A DNA stretch of 64,000 nt from Actinomycetota bacterium. GTDB lineage: Bacteria > Actinomycetota > Geothermincolia > Geothermincolales > RBG-13-55-18. Of this stretch, positions 8,672 through 17,800 are shown in pieces (position 1 is the first letter of the stretch; the number at the start of each line of letters is the position of its first letter). The notes under the pieces are model-generated. The model did not search any database. It had not been told where the DNA came from and worked only from the letters and a program-made list of their open reading frames with translations. A program made the translations under genes and the position numbers. The DNA is taken from contig JACIXB010000014.1 in NCBI GenBank assembly GCA_014360685.1, positions 176,884 to 240,883 of the forward strand, given 5' to 3'.

Positions 8672-9103
8672 TCAGCCCAGGCCGTAATGAATCTCGCATT
8701 CCCCCACCACTCCGTTCTTACGGACCTCGCGCAGCGTGGCCTTCTTCCCGGATACCCGGGAGATGGAGAACAAACCGGTGGGGATGATGGGGCAGAGGGT
8801 AGGAGCACCCTCGCGGCGGAGCTCCTCGTTTCCGTGGCAGATGTGGCATCCTCGCACCTCCACCCTCAGGTCGTCGCCGTTGCCCTCCACCTTGACCTGC
8901 TCGCTGAAACGCAGGTCCTCACGCAGGTATTCCTCCAGGGCGCGCCGAAAATCCTCTCCTTCCAGGCGGTTTGCGGCTTTCCTCCTGAAATCCTCCGCCC
9001 ATTGCGAACCGATGCGGGATTTGACCTTTTCCAGGTCCCCGGCCAGGGACTTGACCACCGCGCGATGATATCTTTTCACGAATTCGCGGTCCACTTCGGG
9101 CAT
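8672..9103 (-). CDS. Conserved protein with V4R/hydrocarbon-binding-like C-terminus
   Basis: This 143-residue soluble protein has a helical, highly charged N-terminal half (residues 1-70) and a C-terminal half with CHICHGNEELRREG, APTLCPI and GECEIHYG. The Cys-x-x-Cys pair plus a third Cys suggests metal or ligand binding, and the layout is like the small V4R or ATC-hydrolase-like output domains, though I cannot assign it firmly. The start at 9103 is fixed by a perfect AAAGGAGGT seven bases upstream; the same frame runs further upstream through the ferredoxin gene but as an out-of-frame shadow. It probably forms an operon with the small ferredoxin 113 bp upstream, suggesting a redox or sensory partner role. 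Confidence 0.7.
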   Translation of the reverse strand: MPEVDREFVKRYHRAVVKSLAGDLEKVKSRIGSQWAEDFRRKAANRLEGEDFRRALEEYLREDLRFSEQVKVEGNGDDLRVEVRGCHICHGNEELRREGAPTLCPIIPTGLFSISRVSGKKATLREVRKNGVVGECEIHYGLG

Positions 9104-9216
9104 TTCGCCGACCTCCTTTCTCTTTCCTTTCCCATGTCCACGCCTTACATGCCGGACCCCGGGGGGAGGAACAACGCCCACCTTCGCGCCGGGGCTTTCT
9201 CTTTTCGTGCTCACTC

Positions 9217-9438
9217 TCAAACCATGCGTACCGCCCCGCGGTCGCAGGCGTGGGAACAATTCCCGCACAGCCGGCACTTCTCGAAATCTATGCCCACCCG
9301 GCAGCCTGCTCCGTTCCCTTCTCCGGCGCGCAGCACCTGGAAGGCTCCGTGTGGGCAGAAGCGCGACGCCTTGCACTCCTCGCACTTCTCGGCGATATCG
9401 CACCTCTCCACGTCGATCCAGGGCATCTTGTTCCGCAT
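9217..9438 (-). CDS. Small two-cluster ferredoxin-type protein
   Basis: About 73 residues with two cysteine clusters. The first is irregular (CDIAEKCEECKASRFCPHGA). The second is a classic CxxCxxCxxxC (CRLCGNCSHACDRGAV), so one standard 4Fe-4S cluster is certain and the first may be modified. The ATG at 9438 has AGAGGTG six bases upstream and is preferred to the GTG at 9447. It is an electron carrier, probably partnered with the downstream 8672 protein, which is on the same strand. No oxidoreductase is directly attached, so its redox partner is not known. Confidence 0.75.
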   Translation of the reverse strand: MRNKMPWIDVERCDIAEKCEECKASRFCPHGAFQVLRAGEGNGAGCRVGIDFEKCRLCGNCSHACDRGAVRMV

Positions 9439-10138
9439 ATCCGACACCTCTTATAGCTATGGGTGTATTTTATCCACGGCTTCGCGCTCAGCCGATGATG
9501 CAGGTCATAATTCGCGCGGTTGCGTTCCCGGCAGGCGACCGTTTGATCGCCGGAGGGCTTTTGTTGAGGCCTTAAGTCTCCGCCTGCATCCGCCTGGAGG
9601 ACCGCCGAGGGGACGGTCCGCGCCTCGGAGATGGATGCCGTGGCGTTTCCGTAGGCGCTTTGGAGGTTGAAAAGTGTCGAGAGACCGCCCCGTCATCCCG
9701 GCAAAGCGGTGGTTTAGAATCTTCGCGGATGTGGTAAATTATATTTCGAGGGAAGGAAAACAAGAGAGGGAACATCAGCTCCCGAGGATAAGCGAGATTG
9801 CGGGGTTCTCCGCGGCGAAGGCAGGATCAGGCTTTTCTCGGGAGCTGTTCCATTTCCATAAGCGTACCGCTCGAGGGCCGCGGATCATCGGACCTTTTCC
9901 AACGCCGGCCATATTTCTATCACGACTTGACTTTTTACCATGTTAACCCTCGGCTTGGCCGCGGTTTTATGACCTGGATCAACCCCTTGCGCCCAAGCGC
10001 CTTCCCGCCGCCACGGGGAAAACCAACCTTTCCCGAGCCGCCCCCGGCGAGGTTTTCCGCCGGCCTTCAGCCGTACATCTCCCCGCAGGAAAAAGAGGAG
10101 AGATTGGGTTTTCGGGGTTTCGAGGAGGCACATGGTCC
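9439..10138. other. Intergenic region, no gene seen
   Basis: About 700 bases between the ferredoxin gene and the end of the alcohol dehydrogenase gene. Open frames here are shadows without recognisable protein features. A TTGACT at about 9928 has no correctly spaced -10 element or downstream + strand gene. Confidence 0.5.
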
Positions 10139-11296
10139 TCAACCCAGGGCTTCCCTGAGTATGCCGACCAGGTCCTCCGGTACCGTTTCCCTGGGGTTGG
10201 AGGAACGCATCCGCGTGTTCAGGAAGGCCTCCGCGGCCAGGGATTCCACGCTGCTCGCCGGCACCCCCAGGTCGCCCAGGTTTCGGGGCAGGGGGAGTAC
10301 GGCAAGCAGGCCCTCCACGGCTTCCACCGCCTTTTCCGCCGCCCGGAGCGAGGAGAGCCCGGAGATTTCCATCCCCATGGCCGCTGCCAGCTCGCGGTAA
10401 GCCTCCGGGGCGGCGGGGAGGTTGAAGCGCATGACGTGGGGGAGGAGCACGGCGTTCGCCACGCCGTGCGGGATTCCAAAACGGGCTCCCAGGGCATGGG
10501 ACAGGGCGTGGGCCAGCCCCAGCCCCGAGGCTGTGAAGGCCATTCCGGCCAGGAGGGAGGCCAGGGACATGCCACGCCGGGCTTCGGTGTCCGAGCCGTC
10601 CTGGCAGGCCCTCTCCAGGTAGGCGGAGGCCAGCCCGGCGGCCTTCAGGGAGAGGGCGCGGGTGGGCTCCCAGGCCCTCCGGGACACGTGGGATTCCAGG
10701 GCGTGGGTGAGGGCGTCCATCCCCGTGGCGGCGGTGATTTCCGGGGGCATGGTATAAGTCAGGCAGGGATCCACAACGGCCAGCACCGGATATAGATACT
10801 GGCTTACGATGGACATCTTCTGGCCTCGTTTTCCACCGGATATCACCGCTACCCAGGTCACCTCGCTCCCCGTCCCCGAGGTGGTGGGGATGCATACCAG
10901 GGGCTTGGCCCGGCCGGGGATGCGCCCCACCCCCTCCCAGGAGACTATCTCTCCCTCGTTGTTCAGCCGCGCGGCGATGACCTTGGCGGCATCCATCGGG
11001 CTTCCCCCGCCGAAACCGATGACGAAGTCGCAACCTTCCTCCCTGGCTCTTGCCACCCCTCTCTCCACCGTTTCCACGTCGGGATCCGATTTGACCTCCG
11101 AGAAGAGGGAGACGGAGATCCCCTCCCGGGCCAGTATTCCTCGCAAGGTATCCACTGCGGGCATGGATGCGGTGGGGCCGTCGCCGGTGACTACCAGGGC
11201 GTGCTTGCCGAAGCTGCGGATGAAGGACCGGATTTCCTCAAGCGAGCCTTCGCCGAACACCACTTGGACCGGGAAACGCAACAGATGCACGGCCAT
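10139..11296 (-). CDS. Iron-containing alcohol dehydrogenase (group III)
   Basis: This 385-residue NAD(P)-dependent dehydrogenase has an N-terminal dinucleotide-binding domain (GGGSPMDAAK, residues 97-105) and the helical metal domain. All four metal ligands of the family are in place: Asp194 and His198 (GMDALTHALES), His263 (LAHALSH) and His277 (GIPHGVANA). The PTTSGTGSEVT motif at 138-147 is also typical. It interconverts alcohols and aldehydes or ketones in the cytoplasm; the substrate cannot be read from sequence. The start at 11296 has GGAGGTGAGGGG upstream; a frame extension to 11389 lacks one. The gene stands alone. Confidence 0.93.
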   Translation of the reverse strand: MAVHLLRFPVQVVFGEGSLEEIRSFIRSFGKHALVVTGDGPTASMPAVDTLRGILAREGISVSLFSEVKSDPDVETVERGVARAREEGCDFVIGFGGGSPMDAAKVIAARLNNEGEIVSWEGVGRIPGRAKPLVCIPTTSGTGSEVTWVAVISGGKRGQKMSIVSQYLYPVLAVVDPCLTYTMPPEITAATGMDALTHALESHVSRRAWEPTRALSLKAAGLASAYLERACQDGSDTEARRGMSLASLLAGMAFTASGLGLAHALSHALGARFGIPHGVANAVLLPHVMRFNLPAAPEAYRELAAAMGMEISGLSSLRAAEKAVEAVEGLLAVLPLPRNLGDLGVPASSVESLAAEAFLNTRMRSSNPRETVPEDLVGILREALG

Positions 11297-11628
11297 CCCC
11301 TCACCTCCACCCCGTGGCCTTTCCTCAGCGTTACAGGAGAAAAAACGGCCGCGGCATGGATGAAACCCGCATGCCTCCGAAAGGGACATTGTGGTTATCG
11401 TCCGTTCCCCGTAGGGGGTTTAGCAAGGGCGGTAGGGAAGCCGGGCCGCATCCACGCCGCGACGGGGGGCGGAAGGTGGAGGAGCGGCGGGACTCGAATA
11501 TCTTTACGGGGCAAATGAGAAGGTCCCGGGGGGCGAAAAGCTCTTCGTGGTTTCCCTTCCTTGTCCTGATGCAGAGTAATATAGAAAGGAAAGCCTTTTC
11601 TATCATATGCCGGACGAAGGGGAGGACG

Positions 11629-13986
11629 ATGAGAGAGAGGGAGGATAGCGGCGTCCTCCGCGCATCCTTGCTCCTGGACGGGGAAGACCGCATTCTGGAG
11701 GGAAACCGCGACGCGGAAGTCTTTCTGGAAAGACCCCTGGAGGAGGTGCGCAAAGTCTCCCTCCGGGAGGTCAATCCCACCCTGCACGCCGCCCTGAAGG
11801 ACCTGTTGGCCAAGACCAGGCGCGGGCGCGGGGTGGAGAACTACGCCATGGCCTACAAGCTCGGGAAAAACCTCCTGCGCTTGAATGTCTCCATCACCCC
11901 CTATCCGCTGGAAGCCCTGGGAAGCACGGGCAGCATGGTGAGCATCACCACCACCCTACCGGGCGGTGCGGGAAAGACACCTCGCCCACGGAGCTCGCAA
12001 CTCTCCATGCTCGTCCCGGAGGCGGTGGGGGAGTTAAGGGTATTCCTGGACGGGATCGTGGACCCCGCTTTCCTCCTCGACGACCAGGTGGGCATCATGT
12101 ACGCCAACGCGGCCATGTGCCGGGCTATGGGGCATAAGGCGGATGAGGTGCTGGGAAGGCCTCTTTCCTTTTTCCTGGCCCACGAGAGGTCCAAAAAGAC
12201 GGTGGAATACCTGGCGGAGACGGTGCGTGCCACTCCCTGGAGGGGAGAACTGGAGTTCAAACGTCCGGACGGGACCGTCTCCGTGGTGGCGGTAACGGTG
12301 ATGCCCTGGGAGGGGGGCGGGGAGGTGACCATGCTGGGCCTGGGAAGGAACGTCACCTCCGAAGCCCGGATGAAGAAGGAGCGCAACCAGGAGCTGCGGC
12401 GTTTGTGGAGTCTCCTGGAAAGCGCACGGTCTCCTCTTATCTGCTTCACGCCCGATCGCCGCGTCACCCTTATCAGCTCCACCGCGGAAGAGCTGCTGGG
12501 CGTGCCGAAAGACAGGGCCATAGGGACCGTCCTGGAGGAGCTCTTTCCCGCCGAGGTGAGGGACAGGGTGAAGGTCCTGGTGGAGGATGCTTTGGCCTTG
12601 GGGGAGGAAAAGGAGGCCACGGTCACCCTGAAGATGAGGCGGGCGGCCAAAGAGCTGAGGATGGTGGTCAGGCACGCGTACCAGGTTAGGGGCAAGACCC
12701 GGGAATACGCCCTTCTTTTGCAGGAGTCGGGCGGGGAAGCGAGTGAGCTCGAGGAGCTCCGGAAGAGGGTGGAAGCCCTCGAGCGACACCGGGAGATCAT
12801 GGAAAAAGCGGCGGAGAGCGCGGATTGGGAGGGGTTTCTGGGTCACTGCCTGGAGCTTGCCGGGGAAATAGTGGGTTACGAGGCCGGGGCGGCGTTTCTC
12901 GTGGAGAAGGGACTCGCCACCCTGGAGGCGGTACGTGGGCTGGAGGAGAGAGGCCTGGAATCTTTTCGTAACATCGCGCTGCGCCCGGATTACCGGCGGC
13001 AGTGCCGCGAGGAGGGCCTGCTTAGGGTGACCGTCCACGGAGGGGTCCCCCGGGAGGGGTGGGAGCAGGTGGCCTCCTTGCTGGAAGATCCCGACCAACT
13101 GGCGGGACTGCTGGGGGAGAAGAGATGGCGATCGCTGCTGGCGATCCCCCTCAGGACCGAGGGAACGGTTGTCGGCGCCCTGGCCCTGGTGAACCCCCGG
13201 GAGGAGGCGGGTGAAGGTGAATGGAAAAAGCTGGAAGCAATTGGAAGGGACGCCGGGGAGGCGGTGCGGGTGATGCGCATGCGCTTGGCCAGTCGGGGGA
13301 AGGCTGTGGGAGGGGCGGCCGTCCCTGAACCGGTCGAGGCGGAGGAGGGCCGGCCGGCGGATCCTGGTCGGGAAGAGGGCGGTTCGGCCCGTGGCGATCT
13401 CCACGACGGAGGAAAACACGATTACCTGCAGATCGCCCGCCTTTCCAGGGAAGGCGAGGATCCTCCGGACCTCCTGGCTGCTCCCGGCGAGGTCCCCGTT
13501 CCCAGGGCGGTTCTCTCTCCCCGGGGCATCGACCTGGCCTCCATGATCAAGGATCTGAGAGATTATTATGCGCGGCGCGGTAGAGGAGGGGAGATATTCC
13601 TTGAACTGGAGGATGACCTTCCGCGCTTGCACGCCGACAAGAGGCTGCTCCGGGAAGCCCTGATGTGCCTTCTGGACAATGCCTTCCGGTTCTCCCCTCC
13701 CGGTAGCCCGGTGGTCCTGGGGGCGGAGAGGTGGGGAGACGAGATATTGCTGCGTGTCGAGGACCAAGGACCCGGCATGCCGGAGGAGGTTATAAGGGAG
13801 CTCTCCCGCCCGGAGGGGGTGGAGGAATCGGCGGATGATACGGGGAGGCGGGCCAAGAGCCTCTTGGTCTGCCGCAGGTTCGTCCGGTCAATGGGTGGGG
13901 AGCTTTCCTTCAAGGCCATGCCGGGCGAGGGAACGGTGGCCTATATCCGCATTCCCGTCCTTCCTTTTATCGGCGAGGTGTCATGA
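11629..13986 (+). CDS. Multi-PAS/GAF sensor with HATPase_c domain, no evident phosphoacceptor histidine
   Basis: The protein is about 785 residues and cytoplasmic, with no membrane segment. Three PAS-like units come first: one near residues 5-110, one containing GIVDPAFLLDDQVGIMYANA, and one containing LICFTPDRRVTLISS. A short coiled coil, a GAF domain (AGAAFLVEKG to LLAIPLRTEG), a low-complexity linker and a C-terminal ATPase follow. The ATPase has an N-box (LLDNAFRFSPPGSP), a G1 box (DQGPGMP) and a degenerate G2. No SHELRTPL-type dimerisation and phosphoacceptor helix is visible before it. The start at 11629 follows GGGGAGGAC; an upstream frame extension lacks a site. The stop overlaps the next gene by four bases (ATGA), so the two are translationally coupled. 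Confidence 0.85.
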   Translation: MREREDSGVLRASLLLDGEDRILEGNRDAEVFLERPLEEVRKVSLREVNPTLHAALKDLLAKTRRGRGVENYAMAYKLGKNLLRLNVSITPYPLEALGSTGSMVSITTTLPGGAGKTPRPRSSQLSMLVPEAVGELRVFLDGIVDPAFLLDDQVGIMYANAAMCRAMGHKADEVLGRPLSFFLAHERSKKTVEYLAETVRATPWRGELEFKRPDGTVSVVAVTVMPWEGGGEVTMLGLGRNVTSEARMKKERNQELRRLWSLLESARSPLICFTPDRRVTLISSTAEELLGVPKDRAIGTVLEELFPAEVRDRVKVLVEDALALGEEKEATVTLKMRRAAKELRMVVRHAYQVRGKTREYALLLQESGGEASELEELRKRVEALERHREIMEKAAESADWEGFLGHCLELAGEIVGYEAGAAFLVEKGLATLEAVRGLEERGLESFRNIALRPDYRRQCREEGLLRVTVHGGVPREGWEQVASLLEDPDQLAGLLGEKRWRSLLAIPLRTEGTVVGALALVNPREEAGEGEWKKLEAIGRDAGEAVRVMRMRLASRGKAVGGAAVPEPVEAEEGRPADPGREEGGSARGDLHDGGKHDYLQIARLSREGEDPPDLLAAPGEVPVPRAVLSPRGIDLASMIKDLRDYYARRGRGGEIFLELEDDLPRLHADKRLLREALMCLLDNAFRFSPPGSPVVLGAERWGDEILLRVEDQGPGMPEEVIRELSRPEGVEESADDTGRRAKSLLVCRRFVRSMGGELSFKAMPGEGTVAYIRIPVLPFIGEVS

Positions 13987-14675
13987 GTACCGTGGACACC
14001 CTTCCCGAGGTCAGCATCCTGGGGGTGTGCGGAAGCCCCGTCAGGGAGGGCAACGTCGCCGCCCTCTTGGAAGCGGCCCTGCGCGGCCTCGACGGGATCC
14101 CCGGGGTGAACCGGGAGGTCCTTCACCTCGCGGACCTGCGGGTGGAGGACTGCGTCCACTGCAACTGGTGTTTGCGGAACCAGGAAGGGGGACGGCGCTG
14201 CTCGAGGAAGGACGATATGGAACAGGTGTATCCTCGGGTGGAGTCCTGCGACGTGCTCCTCCTGGCCACCCCCGTGTATTTCGGTCGTCTCTCGGGTCAC
14301 CTGGCGGCCTTCATCGACCGCATGCGGATCTACGTGCACGGCACCCTCACCGCGGGGAGGTTGCGCAACAAGGTGGGAGGTGCCCTGGCCGTGGCCTGGT
14401 TCCGCATGGCCGGCCTGGAGATGACCCTGCTCACCGTGCACCAGTTCTTTCACGCCGTGAACATGGTCATCGCCTCGCCGGACCTCGGACTGCAGGGGGG
14501 AGCGGCCTTTTCCTCCCTGGAGGGCACGGGCAGAAGGGCAGGCGACGACAGGAAGCTGGTGCTCCGCGACCACCTGGGAGTGGCCAGCGCCGTTTCCACC
14601 GCCCAGCGGGCGGTGGAGCTCGCCCGCCTGCTCAAGGCCGGGGGGGAAGCCCTTTCCGGTGAAGCCCGTCCTTGA
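13983..14675 (+). CDS. NADPH-dependent FMN reductase-like iron-sulfur flavoprotein
   Basis: The 230-residue protein has a flavodoxin-like fold. GVCGSPVREGNV (residues 11-22) is the flavin phosphate-binding loop and ATPVYFGRLSGHLAAFIDR is the second FMN segment. Between them, CVHCNWC with a following Cys (RRC) matches the compact 4Fe-4S motif of Isf-type iron-sulfur flavoproteins, which pass electrons from ferredoxin in anaerobes. Translation is coupled to the sensor protein upstream (ATGA overlap), suggesting that the sensor and the flavoprotein work together, perhaps with the flavoprotein supplying a redox signal (inference). The tail after about residue 205 is not part of the fold. Confidence 0.85.
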   Translation: MSTVDTLPEVSILGVCGSPVREGNVAALLEAALRGLDGIPGVNREVLHLADLRVEDCVHCNWCLRNQEGGRRCSRKDDMEQVYPRVESCDVLLLATPVYFGRLSGHLAAFIDRMRIYVHGTLTAGRLRNKVGGALAVAWFRMAGLEMTLLTVHQFFHAVNMVIASPDLGLQGGAAFSSLEGTGRRAGDDRKLVLRDHLGVASAVSTAQRAVELARLLKAGGEALSGEARP

Positions 14676-15357
14676 GCGCCGGCAGGCGAGCCTGTCTCCA
14701 CCCTCCACTCGGAGGACGAACCCGGCGCACCCGATCTTCCAGCCGCCGCGGTCTTCGCTTGCCTTTCGCGCGCCTGCGGGGAACCTTTTCGCGGTTTTAC
14801 GGGGATCCGTCGCCCGGACAATGACGCGATGCCCGGGAGAGCTTAAAAGAAAAAGCGTTCCCTGTCGATAAACAAGGTGTTAATTTTGTTAAACTTCGGC
14901 GTCAGCGGAGGGTGGGGCCTCCACCGTGCATTGGTCGCTCTCCGAGGACGGCGACCTGGAAATCTCCGTGCACCTGGACTGAGCCCTTGCGGAGGGACCT
15001 GAAGAAGAGCCCCTCTTTTAAGTCCTTGAGGCAGGGGCCCTCTGAATGGGTTTCCGGAGGTATTCTCCCGATTGAGCCGCTCGTCGGCGATGCTCCCTGA
15101 TGTCGATGTGCCCGAAGACCCTAGCTTCCACACCGCTTTCCTAGATTTCTACGAGCATGCTTTTGAAGGTGTTCCCGAACCCCTCTCGCGCCGTTTTGCC
15201 GAGATGAACGGGCAGGGAAGACCTTGTATGCCCGGCTTACATTATTCGCCCTCCTGCTCCTTCCCGATGGAGATGAAGGCACGATGTCGTTCGAGGAGCG
15301 TAGTGACCGTCCGGTGGTCTTCGCAGCGAGAGACAGGGGAAGGGGAAGCAAGGGTTC
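14676..15357. other. Intergenic region, possible gene remnants
   Basis: About 680 bases before the TetR promoter. No complete gene is seen. A short + strand frame near 14900-14982, ending in VHWSLSEDGDLEISVHLD and a stop, has protein-like composition but starts right after an in-frame stop, so it may be a decayed gene end. An AT-rich patch (GTTAATTTTGTTAAAC) lies near 14880. Confidence 0.4.
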
Positions 15358-15406
15358 TTGACCGGATAGAGGGAACAGGTTTATATTAAGACTGACCGGT
15401 TGGTCT
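15358..15406 (+). promoter_or_regulatory. Sigma-70 promoter with overlapping TetR-type operator
   Basis: A TTGACC -35 (15358-15363), a 17-base spacer and TTATAT -10 (15381-15386) form a near-consensus promoter. Directly after the -10, AGACTGACC/GGTTGGTCT (15389-15406) is an 18-bp inverted repeat with 7 of 9 positions matched, centred on the predicted transcription start. The core GACCGGTTGGTC resembles many TetR-family operators. The TetR gene starts 40 bases downstream, so autorepression of the cluster is the natural reading. Confidence 0.7.
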
Positions 15407-15445
15407 AAGAATCTAAGGATTATCAAAGCCCGAAGGGGGTCAGCC

Positions 15446-16240
15446 TTGAGTCCCGGTGGAGGAACGACGGCCGGAGGGAGGAGCGGGAGGTCGCTGGGAA
15501 AGCGGAGGAATCCGCGCAAGGATCAACGGGAACAGGCCTTCAAACGCGCCGCCCTGAAGTTTTTTTCCGCCAAGGGATACCACCGTACCACCATGTCCGA
15601 GATCGCCCTGGAGGCCGGGTTCGGGAAGGGCACCCTCTACTGGTACTGGAAATCCAAGGAAGAGCTGTACTTCTCCCTCATCGAGGATATGCACCGGGAG
15701 TTCCTCGACCTGGTGGAGCGTGCCGTGGAGAGGGAGGGGAGCGCCTTAGACAAGCTGCGCTGGCTGGGAGAGGAGATCACCGACCTCTATTACCGGGACC
15801 GAGAGTACTGCAAGCTCTCCTGGAAAATGCGCGCCGAGGAGCTGGAGACCTTCTCCCCCCACCACGTGGAGCGCCTTTACTCCTACATCAACCGCACCAA
15901 GGAGAAGCTGCAGGAGATCATGGCCCAGGGAGTCGACGAGGGCATCTTTCCTCCCCACGACCCCTATTACCTGGCCTGCATGCTCATGGGATTGGTGGAA
16001 GGCATGGAGATCCAGTGGCTCGAGGACTCCAAGTCCTTCGACCTCCGCCGGGCCATGGGCATGGCCATGGAGATTCTTTCCGCCATCGCAGCCGGCAGGG
16101 GATCGAATGCCGCGGAAGATCCTTTACAGGTGGGGTACGGGGGAGCGGAAAGGGCGGGGTCGATTTCGGGGGGAGCGGCGCGCAAACGGGCAGGCGTGGC
16201 GGGACAGCGCGACGCAGGGGTAAAGGGGAAGCGTTCATGA
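15446..16240 (+). CDS. TetR-family transcriptional regulator
   Basis: The protein has up to 264 residues. The HTH is near residues 45-80: MSEIALEAGFGKGTLYWYWKSKEELYFSLI is the classic TetR recognition region. The ligand-binding helical domain follows to about 215, and the last 45 residues are a low-complexity Gly/Ala/Arg tail unlike the family. The start is a TTG at 15446 with GAAGGGGGT upstream; residues 1-25 are also unusual. An inverted repeat overlapping its own promoter is the likely operator. It precedes the dehydrogenase, FGGY kinase and RuBisCO-like genes on the same strand, and is their probable local repressor. The ligand is unknown. Confidence 0.85.
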   Translation: MSPGGGTTAGGRSGRSLGKRRNPRKDQREQAFKRAALKFFSAKGYHRTTMSEIALEAGFGKGTLYWYWKSKEELYFSLIEDMHREFLDLVERAVEREGSALDKLRWLGEEITDLYYRDREYCKLSWKMRAEELETFSPHHVERLYSYINRTKEKLQEIMAQGVDEGIFPPHDPYYLACMLMGLVEGMEIQWLEDSKSFDLRRAMGMAMEILSAIAAGRGSNAAEDPLQVGYGGAERAGSISGGAARKRAGVAGQRDAGVKGKRS

Positions 16241-16420
16241 CCCGGGAGAGAAACGAGGCTGCCTGCGCCCTGGGTGGGATTTCCCTCCGGGGCTTGATCG
16301 GAGGCCGGCGGGGGCCCGGGAAGAGGACAGGGACGGAGCATGGATAGGCGGCAGTGAGTTTCTGACCTTGGACCTGACCTTGGACCGGAAAGCGCTTGAG
16401 GAACCAGAAGGAGGTAGGAA

Positions 16421-17641
16421 ATGTCCAGGTTGACCATTCTCGGCGGATGCGGGGCGGTGGGAAGCACGGCCGCACGGGCACTCGCCGCCGGCGATTATTT
16501 CTCGGAGCTGGTCATCGCGGATAAGGAGGAGGAAGCCGCGCGGCGTCTGGCCGCGGAGCTGGGAGGAGACCGGGTCTCCGCCGTGGGAGTGGACGCCGAT
16601 GACCCCGAAGCCCTCAAGGAAGTCATGGCCGGTTCCGACGTGGTGCTCAACTGCGTGGGTCCCTTCTACCGCTTCGGCCCTCCCATCCTGCGGGCGGCCA
16701 TAAAGGCGGGGGTGAACTACGTGGACATCTGCGACGACATGGACGCCACCCAGGAGATGCTGGCCATGGACGAGGAGGCCAAAGCGGCGGGAGTGTCCGC
16801 CCTGGTGGGCATGGGCAGCTCGCCGGGAATGGCCAACCTGCTGGTGAAATTCACCGCCCAGACCCTGCTGGACCAGGTGGACTCGGTGGACATATACCAC
16901 GCGCACGGGGGGGAACCCGTGGAGGGACCGGCGGTCATCAAGCACCGTTTCCATTCCATGGAGATAGATATCCCAATGTTCCTGGACGGGGAGTACAGGA
17001 CGGTACGCCTCTTCGAGGAGAGCGGAAGGGCCCTGGAGGAAGTGACCGACTTCCGCGACGTGGGTACCTACCCCGTGTACGCCTATCCGCACCCGGAGAC
17101 CATCACCCTCCCCAAGTACATCGAGGGCGTGAAGAGGGTCACCAACCTGGGACTGGTCATCCCCGTCTCCTACGCCGAGCTCATCAAGGACATGGTGCGC
17201 CTGGGCCTCACCTCCGACGAGCCGCTGGAGGTGCAGGGACAGAAGGTGATACCGCGCGAGTTCGCCGTGGCCTTCGTGCTCTCCAAGCGCGACGCCCTGC
17301 TCAGGGAGGCGGGCATCACCTCCCCGCGGGGATGCCTGAAGATCGTGGTCAAGGGGACCAAGGGTGGAGAGCCTCATACCTATATCTTCCAGATGTCCTC
17401 CAGCGGGATGGGGATGGGCGAGGGCACAGGGATACCCGCCGCTTTGGGGGCCATCGTCATGGGCCAGGGAAAAATAACCATGAAAGGGGTCTTTCCGCCC
17501 GAGGCCGCCGTGGACCCCATGGACATGATCAAGTTGGCCGGCGAGGTCATCAAGTCCAGCGGGAAGGGGGATCGCGCCCCCATATACATAGAGCACGTGG
17601 ACAAGGACGGCAAGGTGGAGACCTTGGACCTCAAGTTCTGA
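16421..17641 (+). CDS. Saccharopine dehydrogenase-family NAD(P)-binding protein
   Basis: The 406-residue protein starts with a Rossmann fold (LGGCGAVGS, residues 7-15, then IADKEEEAARRL). VLNCVGPFYRFGPPILRAAI and YVDICDDMDA are hallmarks of the saccharopine dehydrogenase/homospermidine synthase-like superfamily. A conserved MGSSPGMANLL follows. The C-terminal half is the substrate domain, ending in a region with GMGMGEGTGIPAALGA. Biochemically these proteins are NAD(P)-dependent oxidoreductases on amino-acid or other carboxylic substrates; no saccharopine pathway partner is here. An AGGAGG site precedes the ATG. Its place between the TetR gene and the FGGY kinase suggests that it oxidises the substrate or an intermediate of that route. 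Confidence 0.85.
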   Translation: MSRLTILGGCGAVGSTAARALAAGDYFSELVIADKEEEAARRLAAELGGDRVSAVGVDADDPEALKEVMAGSDVVLNCVGPFYRFGPPILRAAIKAGVNYVDICDDMDATQEMLAMDEEAKAAGVSALVGMGSSPGMANLLVKFTAQTLLDQVDSVDIYHAHGGEPVEGPAVIKHRFHSMEIDIPMFLDGEYRTVRLFEESGRALEEVTDFRDVGTYPVYAYPHPETITLPKYIEGVKRVTNLGLVIPVSYAELIKDMVRLGLTSDEPLEVQGQKVIPREFAVAFVLSKRDALLREAGITSPRGCLKIVVKGTKGGEPHTYIFQMSSSGMGMGEGTGIPAALGAIVMGQGKITMKGVFPPEAAVDPMDMIKLAGEVIKSSGKGDRAPIYIEHVDKDGKVETLDLKF

Positions 17642-17800
17642 TGGGCACGCGGGGACGAAGGTCGGGCGCTGCCCGGGGGGCATGCCCGATACCCGTACGA
17701 AAGCTGGAGGGTGTGGCCGCGCGTGGGGTTCGCGCGATTGAAGATACGCGGTTTCCCAGTTGGGTGAACGGAAGAGGTGGTGAACGGTGGTGAGCGCGGA

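Noticed and set aside
14900..14982. Short protein-like frame ending VHWSLSEDGDLEISVHLD
   Set aside because: It follows directly on an in-frame stop, has no start or ribosome site and no family match. Noted only as a possible remnant.
15072..15389. Open frame before the TetR gene
   Set aside because: No ribosome site, no recognised domain, and it overlaps the TetR promoter region.
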